Shown here: in pieces, positions 7,767 to 16,944 of the stretch
How positions within the stretch are numbered: the first letter of the stretch is position 1
Layout: every line of letters begins with the position of its first letter
Origin: JAOABV01 sp039801465
GTDB lineage: Bacteria > Hydrothermota > Tepidihabitantia > Tepidihabitantales > CAIPLT01
DNA length: 64,000 bases
NCBI GenBank assembly: GCA_039801465.1
Contig: JBDRUT010000002.1
Coordinates: 1-64,000, forward strand
Direction: 5' to 3'
Program-made: the position numbers and the translations under genes
The notes under the pieces: model-generated
Seen by the model: the letters and a program-made list of their open reading frames with translations, nothing else
Database searches by the model: none
Told to the model about the DNA's origin: nothing

Positions 7767-10232
7767 ATGAAGCGGCTAATAATTTTAATTATTACAATCA
7801 TAGGGCTAACATTCGCCGAAATCAATATAGATAATCTATATTTAGGTCATTTCAATAATTACACCGGTTTTGAAGAAAATCTTGGTCAAATTGCTGATAC
7901 TGAAAACAATCCGGTTTCTTCAGTATATTTTAGAATTAATCTTAACCGTTATGCAATTTTCTTGCACGAAAACGGCGTATCTTTTATTCTTTATGCAAAC
8001 GAAAGCAAAAATCCAATCCCGTATGCTCGTTTTGATATTGAACCAGTAGGAACAAAAATTGAGAAAAATCAATTTGAATTGTCTTCACCCTTACCTGGCT
8101 ATAGCAACTATTATCTTGCCCATTGCCCAGATGGTATTCTCTTTGTCAAATCTTATCAACATCTAAAAATTAAAGAATTATATCCTGGTGTTGATTGGAT
8201 ATGGCGATGCGAAGAGAGAGTTCATAATGAGTTTATAGTAAAACCGAATGCCGATGTTAACCAGATAAAACTCAAAGTCAAATGGGCAGACTTTGAAATA
8301 AAAAATGGTAAAGAAATCACTTATTCAACGCCGATAGGTCAAATTAGAGAAGGAAATATATATGTCTATGAACAAAATGGACAAAAAGTATCGGCGGTCT
8401 TCCAAGAAGATGAACATGGTTTTATCACATTTAATATTCAAGAATATGATGCGAACAAAACTTTAATTATTGACCCTCCATTTGAACGGTTATGGGCAAC
8501 TTATTATGGTGGCAATGACCAAGATAATTGCGATGGTTCTCGAGAGATTGGTGCAATCACAACTGACCCTTCAGGAAATATTTTAATAACCGGATTTACC
8601 AAATCAACGAACTTCCCAATTCAAAATCCCGGAAGCGGTGCTTATTTTCAGGGTGCGATTTCAGCTCAAATTGATGCCTTTATTTGTAAATTCACTAATA
8701 CTGGTGTCCGCGAATGGGCAACCTATTATGGCGGTAGCGCTGATGATATTGGCATATCTATTACTACTGACATTTATGGAAACATATTCATCACGGGCAA
8801 CACCTTTTCATCAACTAATTTTCCTACTTATAATCCAGGCGGTAATGCCTATTTTCAATCGTCATCCGGTGGTAGCGGTGATGCTTTTATTTTGAAATTT
8901 AATAATTCCGGAGTCAGACAATGGGCGACTTATTATGGTGGCGGTCTAAGTGATGTTGGTTATGGTATCGCTACTGATAATTCAGGAAATATTTTTGTCA
9001 CAGGCAATACTTATGCATCCACCAGTTTTCCCACTTATAATCCAGGTGGCAATGCATATTATCAAGCAACCAATGCTGGTTCCTTTGATGCCTTTATCTT
9101 AAAATTTACTAATACTGGAGTTAGAGAATGGGCAACTCATTATGGTGGAAGTGATGAAGACCATGGTTATGCAATCGCAACTGATTCTTTGGGCAATGTA
9201 TTCGTCACAGGAATGACCCGGTCAGCCAATTTTCCAACTTATAATCCCGGTGCAGGTGCTTATTTTCAAGGAAATATTCTGGGATATCGTACTGTCTTCA
9301 TCTTAAAATTCACTAATACCGGTGTGCGTGAATGGGCGACTTATTATGGTGGAAACACTAATGACTATGGACGGTCAATTGCAGTTGATAATTCTGGTAA
9401 TGTATTTATAACCGGTAATACCTCTTCATCTAATTTTCCAACTTATGATGCAGGAGGTAACGCTTATTATCAATCAACTATTGCTGGTGGTGATGATGCC
9501 TTTATCTTAAAATTTAACAATTCAGGAATCCGATTATGGGCAACATATTATGGTGGTAGTGCTGGTGATATTGCTCGCTCAATTACAGTAAGTAATGCTG
9601 GAAAGATATTTATTACTGGCAATACCCTTTCATCTAATCTGCCAACTTTTAACCCAGGCGCCGGTGCTTATTATCAAGGAACTCTTGCTGGCGGACATGA
9701 TGCATTTATTCTTGGATTTAATAACGCAGGAATAAGAGAATGGGCGACTTATTATGGTGGCACAAGCACTGATTATGGAATGTCAATTGCAACTGATGTA
9801 GCAGGTAATATATTTTTAACTGGGTTTACCCTTTCATCTAATTTTCCTACCTATAATCCAGGTGGCAATGCATATTATCAAGCAACTAATGCAGGAAGTT
9901 ATGACGCTTATATATTGAAATTTGCTGCTCCGTACACTGCTATTGAAGATAAATTATTTAATGTTAAATATTATACTCTGCCGATTCAATATAATACTTT
10001 CTTTACCGACCGAATTGTTCTAAAGTTTAATAGTTCAAATGAAAAAGAGATAAAAGTTTCCATTTACAATTCTCTTGGCAGAAATTTCTACTTAAAAACT
10101 GTGTCTACTTCATCACAACTAATTCTCAACGACGAGCAAATCAAAAATCTAAAATCTGGTGTATATTTTATAAGACTTGAGATGGATAATAGAAAATCGG
10201 AAGAGATTAAAGTTATTAAGAGAGGAAAATGA
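7767..10232 (+). CDS. Secreted SBBP-repeat beta-propeller protein with C-terminal sorting domain
   Basis: An 821-aa exported protein. The signal peptide runs to about residue 17 (MKRLIILIITIIGLTFA). Residues about 30-235 match the N-terminal domain common in SBBP proteins (YTGFEENLGQ, with later YPGVDWIW and IDPPFERLW). Seven WAT(Y/H)YGG repeat units of roughly 65-70 residues follow, each with D..GN.F.TG.T.S..FP.YNPG, giving a propeller. The end (about 740-821) is a Por/FlgD-like sorting domain with IKVSIYNSLGRNF, LKSGVYFIRLE and a basic tail. The start has a strong AGGAGG 7 bp upstream. Function is unknown; such proteins are surface or extracellular and perhaps bind polymers. It stands alone between a regulator and an RNA-binding protein. 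The repeats are very similar at DNA level, so assembly errors are possible. Confidence 0.85.
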   Translation: MKRLIILIITIIGLTFAEINIDNLYLGHFNNYTGFEENLGQIADTENNPVSSVYFRINLNRYAIFLHENGVSFILYANESKNPIPYARFDIEPVGTKIEKNQFELSSPLPGYSNYYLAHCPDGILFVKSYQHLKIKELYPGVDWIWRCEERVHNEFIVKPNADVNQIKLKVKWADFEIKNGKEITYSTPIGQIREGNIYVYEQNGQKVSAVFQEDEHGFITFNIQEYDANKTLIIDPPFERLWATYYGGNDQDNCDGSREIGAITTDPSGNILITGFTKSTNFPIQNPGSGAYFQGAISAQIDAFICKFTNTGVREWATYYGGSADDIGISITTDIYGNIFITGNTFSSTNFPTYNPGGNAYFQSSSGGSGDAFILKFNNSGVRQWATYYGGGLSDVGYGIATDNSGNIFVTGNTYASTSFPTYNPGGNAYYQATNAGSFDAFILKFTNTGVREWATHYGGSDEDHGYAIATDSLGNVFVTGMTRSANFPTYNPGAGAYFQGNILGYRTVFILKFTNTGVREWATYYGGNTNDYGRSIAVDNSGNVFITGNTSSSNFPTYDAGGNAYYQSTIAGGDDAFILKFNNSGIRLWATYYGGSAGDIARSITVSNAGKIFITGNTLSSNLPTFNPGAGAYYQGTLAGGHDAFILGFNNAGIREWATYYGGTSTDYGMSIATDVAGNIFLTGFTLSSNFPTYNPGGNAYYQATNAGSYDAYILKFAAPYTAIEDKLFNVKYYTLPIQYNTFFTDRIVLKFNSSNEKEIKVSIYNSLGRNFYLKTVSTSSQLILNDEQIKNLKSGVYFIRLEMDNRKSEEIKVIKRGK

Positions 10233-10350
10233 TAGGGAAAAATAAATTAAAACCAAAAGTTGTGAATTTAACTCTCAATAGCATTGAATAGTAATTATCT
10301 GAATTAAAACTGCAATTTTGGTAAAAGTCGTTGATTTTTACTTAACCACA

Positions 10351-10388
10351 AATATAAAAAATAGCGGGTCTTTTGAGACCCGCTATTT
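10351..10388 (-). terminator. Rho-independent terminator of the RRM gene
   Basis: A 13-bp perfect stem (10359-10371 with 10376-10388, core AGCGGGTCT and AGACCCGCT) closes a 4-nt loop. On the minus strand it is followed by a run of six T. It lies just past the RRM gene stop and could also stop plus-strand readthrough. Confidence 0.85.
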
Positions 10389-10406
10389 AAGTATGTTAGT
10401 AAATAA

Positions 10407-10718
10407 TTACCAACGTCGGGTTCGGCCAGAACGTTCTCCGCGTTTGCCAAACGAGCGTTCGCGTCGTGGTTCTTGCGGTCGTGCTTGATTTACGATGATC
10501 TTTCTACCATCAATTTCTGTGTCGTTTAATTCCGCAATTGCTTTTTGCGCTGCTTCGTCAGTTTCCATTTCAACAAATGCGAAACCGCGCGACCGATTGG
10601 TATATTTATCTGTAATAATATTTACAGAATTTACTGTGCCATACTTGGCAAACATTGTATTGAGGTCCGTATCCGTTACTGAAAACGGTAGGTTGCCTAC
10701 ATAGAGTTTACTACTCAT
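10407..10718 (-). CDS. RRM-domain RNA-binding protein
   Basis: A 103-aa single RNA recognition motif protein of the bacterial RNP-1 type. RNP2 is KLYVGNLPF at about 4-12 and RNP1 is RSRGFAFVEM at about 42-51, followed by an Arg/Gly-rich tail (EPRRERSFGKRGERSGRTRR). It is predicted to bind single-stranded RNA, often linked to cold adaptation or RNA chaperoning. The start has AGGAG 6 nt upstream. A consensus promoter at 11049-11077 implies an unusually long 5' leader of about 320 nt, reminiscent of thermo-responsive cold-shock leaders. A terminator follows the stop. Confidence 0.9.
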   Translation of the reverse strand: MSSKLYVGNLPFSVTDTDLNTMFAKYGTVNSVNIITDKYTNRSRGFAFVEMETDEAAQKAIAELNDTEIDGRKIIVNQARPQEPRRERSFGKRGERSGRTRRW

Positions 10719-10727
10719 TTTTTGCTC

Positions 10728-10931
10728 CTACACCCCAAAATGCCCTATAGGCAACTTGGGTGATTTCTTTTCGAGTCCTATTGATACTACTTTTTTCACC
10801 GACTCGTTTAAAGTGAAAGAAAGTTTTAAAGGGAGACTAAAGCGACCCACTTTATTAGTATTTCCGATTATAGTATTATCGGATACTTCAGGTCGATTGA
10901 CTTTAACTTTAGTCATATTTATTAACGCCAC
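10728..10931 (-). CDS. Possible leader ORF in the RRM 5' untranslated region
   Basis: Open frame of 67 codons (GTG start, or ATG at 10916) whose TAG stop overlaps the Shine-Dalgarno sequence of the RRM gene. It contains a 34-bp segment (10808-10841) repeated perfectly at 38606-38639, where it is read in the same frame as FSLPLKLSFTL within another leader ORF. There is no convincing ribosome binding site and no recognised family. It may simply be structured leader RNA. Confidence 0.25.
   Translation of the reverse strand: MALINMTKVKVNRPEVSDNTIIGNTNKVGRFSLPLKLSFTLNESVKKVVSIGLEKKSPKLPIGHFGV
10808..10841. repeat. 34-bp perfect dispersed repeat, copy 1
   Basis: The segment from TTAAAGTGAAAGAAAG to GGGAGACTAAA is identical at 38606-38639, about 28 kb away. 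Both copies lie in gene leaders in the same relative orientation. Confidence 0.9.
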
Positions 10932-11048
10932 TGCAGAACTTACTTTACTGGGGAAATAACTTTTCCTCTAAAACTTTCAGTAACGCAGTCGTCCTGTCTC
11001 AAATAGCGTGCGCGTTTTATCCCTTTAAGATAATTTATCGCGCAATAT

Positions 11049-11077
11049 ATATTACCCAATTTTCCTTACATTGTCAA
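11049..11077 (-). promoter_or_regulatory. Promoter of the RRM gene
   Basis: Minus strand TTGACA (11072-11077), a 17-bp spacer and TAATAT (11049-11054). The predicted start near 11042 gives a leader of over 300 nt. Confidence 0.6.
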
Positions 11078-11155
11078 TACTGACTTTACGTTGTTGACCA
11101 AATTGATATATTGGTATTAAATCAAAAGTCTTAAAACTTATAGCTTGGTAAAATT

Positions 11156-11947
11156 TTATTTTAACGAATAAAGTTCAGATCGACGGTCGGAAATGATATT
11201 GTTATAAGGCGTAACATATTTATTTAATGCTTCCTTAGGTTCAATGTCAATAACTTTAATTACTTCTTCATTTGTCTTGGCTTTAACTAAAATTTCTCCG
11301 GTTGGGCTAATTATTTGACTCCGACCAATAAATTTTAATCTCTTTTGACCACGACATTCAGTACCAGTCCGATTAGCCATTATGAAGAATACCCGATTTT
11401 CAATCGCACGCACTATCGTTACTCTTTCTCCATAAGGTAAAATTAAGTTAGCAGGATGACAAATTATTTGTGCTCCTTTTAGGGCTAAACTTCTTGTCGC
11501 TTCTGGAAACATGTAATCAAAACAGATAATTATTCCGATTTTTACTTTATGACAATTGTAAACATTATATTTAGTATTACCCGGCTTAAAAATTAACTTC
11601 TCTTCAAAAAAGAGATGGCCTTTTCGATAAACTTTGACTTCGCCTTGTGGGGATACAAAAATCGCTGAGTTATAAACATAACTACCTGTTCGTTCGGCAA
11701 GACCAGCAACGATAAATATCTTTTTCTCTTGAGCAATCGCTAAAAATAATTTTGCAGTTTCACCTGAAGGAATCGGTTCGGCTAACTCCCAAAGTTCTTG
11801 TCGCGATTGAAAACTATAGCCGGTATTACACAATTCCGGTAAGACGATTAAATCCGCTGAAACCTTTGCTAATGCTTTCTTGATTTTTGCACAATTAGCG
11901 GTTTTGTCACCAAAGATAGGAGCAAACTGATAAAAACCTATTCTCAT
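11156..11947 (-). CDS. Carbon-nitrogen hydrolase (nitrilase superfamily)
   Basis: A 263-aa cytoplasmic amidase-type enzyme with the full catalytic triad: Glu38 in VLPELCNTG, Lys109 in VYRKGHLF and Cys142 in IGIIICFDYMFPE. Length and motifs fit omega-amidase, N-carbamoylputrescine-type or general amidase members; the substrate is not determined. It is the last of three minus-strand genes (thiC, aminotransferase, this gene) with gaps of about 120 and 90 bp, so co-transcription is possible but not proven. A transaminase beside an omega-amidase-like enzyme would suit keto-acid/amide metabolism. The ATG has little Shine-Dalgarno support. Confidence 0.85.
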   Translation of the reverse strand: MRIGFYQFAPIFGDKTANCAKIKKALAKVSADLIVLPELCNTGYSFQSRQELWELAEPIPSGETAKLFLAIAQEKKIFIVAGLAERTGSYVYNSAIFVSPQGEVKVYRKGHLFFEEKLIFKPGNTKYNVYNCHKVKIGIIICFDYMFPEATRSLALKGAQIICHPANLILPYGERVTIVRAIENRVFFIMANRTGTECRGQKRLKFIGRSQIISPTGEILVKAKTNEEVIKVIDIEPKEALNKYVTPYNNIISDRRSELYSLK

Positions 11948-12038
11948 ACGAAATCTAATTTTTAGGGCGAATGCTTAAAATTAATATTTAACTTTTAATT
12001 ATTCTGGAGATGGCTATAAACCAAAAGTCATCTGCGAT

Positions 12039-13139
12039 TTAACTTTTAACTATTTTATGATAGCCCAGCCTAAAAGCTTTCAGAGCTTGATTTATCATTG
12101 TTTTTTTGATATGCCCCATATGACCAATGCGAATAATTTTGCCGCGGAGTTCGGCTTGACCATTAGAAAACAACAATCGGTATTTTTTCTTAATATAATC
12201 AACAATTTTCGTGCCATCAACATTTTCTGGTAGTTTGATAACTGTCAATCCATTGGAAGGATATTTCGCAAAGATTTCCAATCCCATTTTCTTTATCTCC
12301 TTTCGGCAATATTCTGCAATTATCCGATGATTTTTCCAAAAATGTTTTATCCCTTTTTGATTTATTGATTTTAAGGTTTTATATAATCCGTAGAACAGAG
12401 AAACTGCTGGTGTCCAAGGAGTCTGATTTTGTTGGCAAAATCGCTCATAAAGTAATAAATCAAAATAATAACGTGGCGAGCGTGGTTCTTTAATAATTGT
12501 CCAGGCATCTTCGTTACAGGCTAAAAATGAAAGTCCTGGCGGACAGGCTAATGCTTTTTGAGAAGCACCAACCGCAACTGCAACATGATATTCATCCATC
12601 TTAAACTCATCCGCACCAAGACCAGCAATGGCATCAACAACTAATAACCGATTCAGTTTATGACAAATTTCGCCGTATGATTTTATATCGGATAATACAC
12701 CAGTTGATGTTTCGGTCAGTGTAGTAAAAACAAATTTTATTGTATCGTCAGTTCTCAATCGTCTTTCCAAGTCTTCGGGTAAAACCGCCGAGCCATAGGG
12801 CGCAGTTAAAGTTCTTACATAAGCACCATAGCGGATTAAGAGTTCGCGCCAGCGTTCGCCAAATTTACCACACGATACGACCAAAGCTTTATCATTATGA
12901 GAAATCAAATTACACACCGCGGCTTCCATTGCGCCGGTTCCTGAAGCGGTAAAAACAAACACTCTGCCCTTAGTCAAAAAGATTTTTTTTAGTTCCTGGA
13001 TAGTTGCTTCAAATAAAGTGGCAAAACTTGCTTCCCGATGATAAACTAAGGGCCGACTTAATTCATCCAGAATAAAATCTGGCACTTCGGTCGGTCCTGG
13101 AGTAAATAGGATGTATTTTCTATTATCGCCTTTCTTCAT
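12039..13139 (-). CDS. Class V aminotransferase (alanine-glyoxylate/serine-pyruvate type)
   Basis: A 366-aa PLP enzyme of the alanine-glyoxylate/serine-pyruvate aminotransferase group. Visible features are the N-terminal TPGPTEVPDFIL, the phosphate-binding FTASGTGAMEAA at about 63-74, the PLP-ring aspartate Asp169 in VVDAIAG, the Schiff-base Lys195 in GASQKAL, and the C-terminal LRGKIIRIGHMGH. Likely substrates are serine, alanine or phosphonate-type amino donors with glyoxylate or pyruvate. It lies between thiC and the nitrilase-family gene on the same strand. Sequence after its stop weakly repeats the last codons (TTAAAAGTTAAAT at both), another small gene-end duplication. Confidence 0.85.
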   Translation of the reverse strand: MKKGDNRKYILFTPGPTEVPDFILDELSRPLVYHREASFATLFEATIQELKKIFLTKGRVFVFTASGTGAMEAAVCNLISHNDKALVVSCGKFGERWRELLIRYGAYVRTLTAPYGSAVLPEDLERRLRTDDTIKFVFTTLTETSTGVLSDIKSYGEICHKLNRLLVVDAIAGLGADEFKMDEYHVAVAVGASQKALACPPGLSFLACNEDAWTIIKEPRSPRYYFDLLLYERFCQQNQTPWTPAVSLFYGLYKTLKSINQKGIKHFWKNHRIIAEYCRKEIKKMGLEIFAKYPSNGLTVIKLPENVDGTKIVDYIKKKYRLLFSNGQAELRGKIIRIGHMGHIKKTMINQALKAFRLGYHKIVKS

Positions 13140-13257
13140 AATTTAATTCCCTTTTTTAAGTTTAGTATCTTTCATCTTTTTACAATATAAATTGGAGATA
13201 AATTTTTGATTGCGCATAGCATCAAGATAAGATTCCATCTCGAAATAATATCTTTTT

Positions 13258-14526
13258 CTATTTTTTTCTATTCTTATGTAGCCACTCTTTACTCTTCTTA
13301 AGTGCACAAAATTCACCACACATTGTGCAGGTTCCTTGAGTCTTTAATGGGTAGGCATTATAAATCTTTTGGGCCTGTTTCGGGTCAATTGATAAGGCAA
13401 TCATTTTCTGCCAGTCTAATTCCGCCCGGGCTCGAGAAATTTTATCGTCCCAATTGCGTGCACCCTTTTTCCCTCGGGCAACATCACCAGCATGAGCAGC
13501 GATTCTTGACGCAATGACACCTTGTCGGACATCTTCTACGGTAGGTAAGCCAAGATGTTCGGATGGCGTTACATAACAGAGAAAATCTGCTCCATAATAA
13601 CTTGCTAAAGCGCCACCAATGGCTGATGTAATATGGTCATAACCACAACCAATATCTGTTACCAAAGGTCCTAAAACATAAAATGGCGCATCATTACAGA
13701 GTAATTTTTCTAATCGCACATTAACTTCAATTTCATTAATCGGAATATGACCCGGTCCTTCGACAATAACTTGAACCCCCGCAGCCCGCGCTCTTGAGAC
13801 TAATTCAGCAATGACTAATAATTCTAAGATTTGCGGTTCATCAGTCGCATCATAAAGTGAACCAGGTCTCAGTCCATCACCTAAACTTAAACAGGCATTA
13901 TAATCTTTTGCAATCTGTAGGATTTCATCATAATATTCATAAAGTGGATTCTCTTTTCGATTATAGCGCATCCATTCAATAATCATTGAACCACCTCGAC
14001 TAACGACCCCGGTTAATCTACGAGTTTTCTTAACGCTCTCCATATTTTTAAGTGTAATTCCACAATGGACTGTAATGAAATCAACGCCATCCGCAAGATG
14101 ATTTTCGATTACTTTGAGAAAATCTTTGGGTTTAAGTTCAACAAAACTTTTTTTATTCCTTTGGGCAAAGAAACTGGCTTCATAGATTGGGACCGTACCA
14201 ACTGGTACAGGTGAAGCAGAAATTATCGCTTTTCGAATTTCAGAAATATCACCACCAGTTGAAAGATCCATAACCGTATCTGTGCCGGCTTCAACTGCAA
14301 CTTTTAACTTCTCTAACTCTAATTTTAAGTCTGCTCTTTCCGGTGAAGTTCCTAAATTACAATTTACTTTTGTGAATAGACCTTTACCAATTGCTATCGG
14401 CTTTATCTTTTTATGTCGTTTTTTATTTAAAAGGACAACAATTGTTCCTTCTCTTAGACCTTTTTCTAAATGAGCGTAGGATACGCCTTCATTTACGGCA
14501 ATTGTTTTCAAAATGCTTTTTTTCAT
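13258..14526 (-). CDS. thiC: Phosphomethylpyrimidine synthase ThiC (or a ThiC-like radical SAM paralogue)
   Basis: A 422-aa radical-SAM enzyme that normally converts aminoimidazole ribotide to HMP-phosphate for thiamine. It is the short form lacking the long N-terminal extension of the E. coli protein. Seen motifs are TDTVMDLSTGGDI, IVEGPGHIPINEIE, VLGPLVTDIGCGYDHI, and the C-terminal cluster motif CTMCGEFC near 405-412. That motif is C-x2-C-x3-C, one residue shorter than the C-x2-C-x4-C of E. coli ThiC. I recall the shorter form from anaerobe ThiC and BzaF-like enzymes but could not check. BzaF (hydroxybenzimidazole synthase) is therefore an alternative, though no cobamide genes are nearby. 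No TPP riboswitch is visible upstream. Confidence 0.85.
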   Translation of the reverse strand: MKKSILKTIAVNEGVSYAHLEKGLREGTIVVLLNKKRHKKIKPIAIGKGLFTKVNCNLGTSPERADLKLELEKLKVAVEAGTDTVMDLSTGGDISEIRKAIISASPVPVGTVPIYEASFFAQRNKKSFVELKPKDFLKVIENHLADGVDFITVHCGITLKNMESVKKTRRLTGVVSRGGSMIIEWMRYNRKENPLYEYYDEILQIAKDYNACLSLGDGLRPGSLYDATDEPQILELLVIAELVSRARAAGVQVIVEGPGHIPINEIEVNVRLEKLLCNDAPFYVLGPLVTDIGCGYDHITSAIGGALASYYGADFLCYVTPSEHLGLPTVEDVRQGVIASRIAAHAGDVARGKKGARNWDDKISRARAELDWQKMIALSIDPKQAQKIYNAYPLKTQGTCTMCGEFCALKKSKEWLHKNRKK

Positions 14527-14964
14527 ATAAACTTAGCAAGAGTAAAAATATAACTTAGCAAGCGGTGCATAACAAAATTCAAAAGATTAATTTTCATATC
14601 CGACCAAATACTAAAGTTTACCAGATTAAATTCATTAAATCTCAAACCTTGCATTATACTTTTTTATGATAATTTATGATACTTTCAAAAGAAAGTTTAC
14701 CTTAAGAATTAGACTTCGTCAACATCTGTTGTAATGCATTTATTTTTATTCAAAAATATATTTATAGACTTTCCTTTGAATCTTTTCTTAATCATTATCT
14801 CATAGTTCTTTTCTTATATTGATTACTTGATTATTATAATTAGACTCAAGATGTGGAATTGAACAATCGTCTTGTCTTTTAGGAAAAATTTTTTGAGTTA
14901 CTTACAAAACTCTTATATCGTCAAGAAAAACTGGTTTAGTTGTAAAAAGGAGATAGATGAAGAC
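14527..14964. other. Intergenic region, no feature identified
   Basis: AT-rich stretch between thiC and the glycosidase-like lipoprotein gene. ACTTAGCAAG occurs twice just before the thiC ATG. No riboswitch, RNA gene or ORF of substance was seen. Confidence 0.5.
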
Positions 14965-15993
14965 TTATTTTTTGCCTGAAGTAGCTAGATTCTTCCAAAC
15001 CGAATATGCCAATTTTTCTGTGCCATCTCTTTTGATTAAACCAATATAGTCATTAGTGTCTAAATCTGTAAGCCAAGCCCAACCAAATAATTTTAAGTCC
15101 ATTCCTTGATTTTTGGTCAGCGTCCCTACTACTAATGTAAGAAATTCAGCCTGGCAAACTTCACCACCAAATTGAGACATTGAAGGCCAGGCGATTTCGC
15201 TAAAGCCGAATTGTTTACCGGGCATAATGCTTTCAATTCTTGAATAGTAATTATTAGGAATATCCGTTGGTCGGTTGATATTTTGAACTGAATGTGGATA
15301 ACTGGTAAAGATTAACAAATCCAGTTTTTGGGGATTAAACAACTTTAGCACATTGAGATTGGCTTCGCGATATTGAGAGACTATTTCTCGAGCAAATGTG
15401 CAGAAGATTTTCAATTGCGGACAGATAATTTTTAGGGTATCGTAAATTTCATTGTAAAGACTTACATAGTGCTGAAATCCATTCGGGTCAGTTGATGAAG
15501 TATCATAAGTCTCATACCAGCGATTAACTTCATTACCTAAGGAGATATATAAAGGCCGGACTACTTTAACAACTTCAATGGCTGAATTCTTATAAGCCTT
15601 ACGCCATTCTGGGTTGCTTAAACTTGGATTAGAAATGTTCGGTGGTGAGACTAAAGTCATTCCAGCACCAATGAATGAAAGGTGGATTAAAGGGAACATG
15701 CCATTTCCGCGAATAAGATTAGTAACAAAAGTTTGTCCCCAACTTCCTTTTAAGTCAGTTGCTAAATTATAAAATGGCGTTGGTCTTCCCCAAACCGGAA
15801 CAAATTCAGCATATTGTGATACCTGACGATAAACACTATCAAAAGTTTGTCCTTGAGAAGGTGTTGGCAAAACGCCCATAAAAAATCCTCGTGACGGTAA
15901 GGTTGGATTATCTTGTGGTATAATCGGTTCTTCTTTCTTTTTATGACAACCTGAGATTAATATTAATAATAAAAAAATATTTATATTTTTCAT
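14965..15993 (-). CDS. Lipoprotein with glycoside hydrolase-like (TIM barrel) domain
   Basis: A 342-aa protein with a lipoprotein signal (lipobox LISG, Cys16) followed by a Lys/Glu spacer. The body looks like an (alpha/beta)8 glycosidase. A strand ends in YISLGNEVNRW (about 150-160), a typical Asn-Glu acid/base position, and a later strand GFSEIAWPS (about 260-268) could supply the nucleophile. Aromatic residues such as the one in FTSYPHS line the remaining strands. It resembles GH53-like or other clan GH-A enzymes without a confident family assignment. It is probably anchored in the outer membrane or periplasm and acts on polysaccharide. It is a single gene; the next minus-strand gene downstream is thiC. 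Confidence 0.65.
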   Translation of the reverse strand: MKNINIFLLLILISGCHKKKEEPIIPQDNPTLPSRGFFMGVLPTPSQGQTFDSVYRQVSQYAEFVPVWGRPTPFYNLATDLKGSWGQTFVTNLIRGNGMFPLIHLSFIGAGMTLVSPPNISNPSLSNPEWRKAYKNSAIEVVKVVRPLYISLGNEVNRWYETYDTSSTDPNGFQHYVSLYNEIYDTLKIICPQLKIFCTFAREIVSQYREANLNVLKLFNPQKLDLLIFTSYPHSVQNINRPTDIPNNYYSRIESIMPGKQFGFSEIAWPSMSQFGGEVCQAEFLTLVVGTLTKNQGMDLKLFGWAWLTDLDTNDYIGLIKRDGTEKLAYSVWKNLATSGKK

Positions 15994-16088
15994 TGGGACA
16001 TATTATAAAACATTATGATATCAAGTCAACAGTATAAAGGAGCCCTGAAAAATTGCCTCTGAAGACAAAGATAACAAAAATTTAATGA

Positions 16089-16116
16089 TTCAATAGCGAC
16101 CCGAAACAGGCGCAGA
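16089..16116. repeat. Dispersed 28-bp repeat, copy 2
   Basis: TTCAATAGCGACCCGAAACA and the following 8 bases match the reverse complement of 1100-1127 at 26 of 28 positions. It lies just upstream of the 16132 promoter. Confidence 0.8.
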
Positions 16117-16131
16117 AATTTCAAATTAGTG

Positions 16132-16159
16132 TTGACTTTTATCTATTTTGGATTAGAAT
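16132..16159 (+). promoter_or_regulatory. Promoter of the metallo-hydrolase/fumarase run
   Basis: TTGACT (16132-16137), a 16-bp spacer and TAGAAT (16154-16159), with about 80 nt of leader before the first ATG. Confidence 0.6.
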
Positions 16160-16244
16160 AAATCCGAACAGACAGGTTTATGAAATTAACTTTTTTACTT
16201 GGTATATCATCCAATATTGTCAAAGAGCGAGGTGTTAAAATCAT

Positions 16245-16904
16245 ATGAAAATAACTTTTCTTGGTCATGCATCATTTTTAATTACCACTAATAAAGGTGT
16301 TAAAATCATAACTGACCCCTATAAATCCGGCTGTTTCAATAATGCTTTGCGTTATAATCCAATTAAAGAAATGGCTGATATTGTCTTAATAAGCCATGAC
16401 CACGACGACCATAATTGCGTTTCCGAAGTATTAGGAGAACCTAAAATCATAAAAGGTGAAGGAACTTGGCAAGAAAAAGATATCAAATTCAATAGTGTTA
16501 ATGTTTATCACGATACACAAAAAGGCTCGGCTCGTGGAAAAAACACTATTTTTTTAATCGAAGCCGACGATTTACGCATTGCCCATCTTGGCGACTTAGG
16601 ACATCTTTTATCTAAAACTGATTATGATAAATTAGGCAAGATTGATATTTTGCTTATTCCGGTAGGCGGTTTTTTCACCATTGACAGTAAAGTTGCAACT
16701 GAAATAATGAATCAGATAAATCCTAAGATCACTATTCCAATGCACTACAAAACACCGTTATTAGATTTTCCAATTGTTTCGGTTGATGAATTTATCAAAG
16801 ATAAGAAAAATGTAAAGAAATTTGATAAATCCGAAGCTATCGTTAGTAAAGAAACTTTACCGCTGACACCTGAAATCTGGGTGTTAAAAATGGCAAAAGG
16901 TTAA
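16245..16904 (+). CDS. Metal-dependent hydrolase, MBL fold (UPF0173-like)
   Basis: A 219-aa cytoplasmic metallo-beta-lactamase-fold protein. It has ITFLGHASFLI at the start, TDPYKSG, the metal motif SHDHDDHN (His51, His53, Asp55, His56), LRIAHLGDLGH and the late IPMHYKT histidine. It belongs with the small UPF0173/L-ascorbate-lactonase-like group; the substrate is unknown. AGGTGTTAAAATCATA occurs twice, immediately before and over the ATG and again 69 bp inside the gene. The apparent Shine-Dalgarno region therefore duplicates an internal coding segment. It precedes the fumarase genes by 40 bp and is probably in their operon. Confidence 0.8.
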   Translation: MKITFLGHASFLITTNKGVKIITDPYKSGCFNNALRYNPIKEMADIVLISHDHDDHNCVSEVLGEPKIIKGEGTWQEKDIKFNSVNVYHDTQKGSARGKNTIFLIEADDLRIAHLGDLGHLLSKTDYDKLGKIDILLIPVGGFFTIDSKVATEIMNQINPKITIPMHYKTPLLDFPIVSVDEFIKDKKNVKKFDKSEAIVSKETLPLTPEIWVLKMAKG

Positions 16905-16944
16905 TGGCTAATGTGCCATTGGCAAATTTAGAAAGGAGTAAAAT

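Noticed and set aside
14527..14964. TPP riboswitch upstream of thiC
   Set aside because: The conserved CTGAGA and thi-box sequences are not present on the minus strand.
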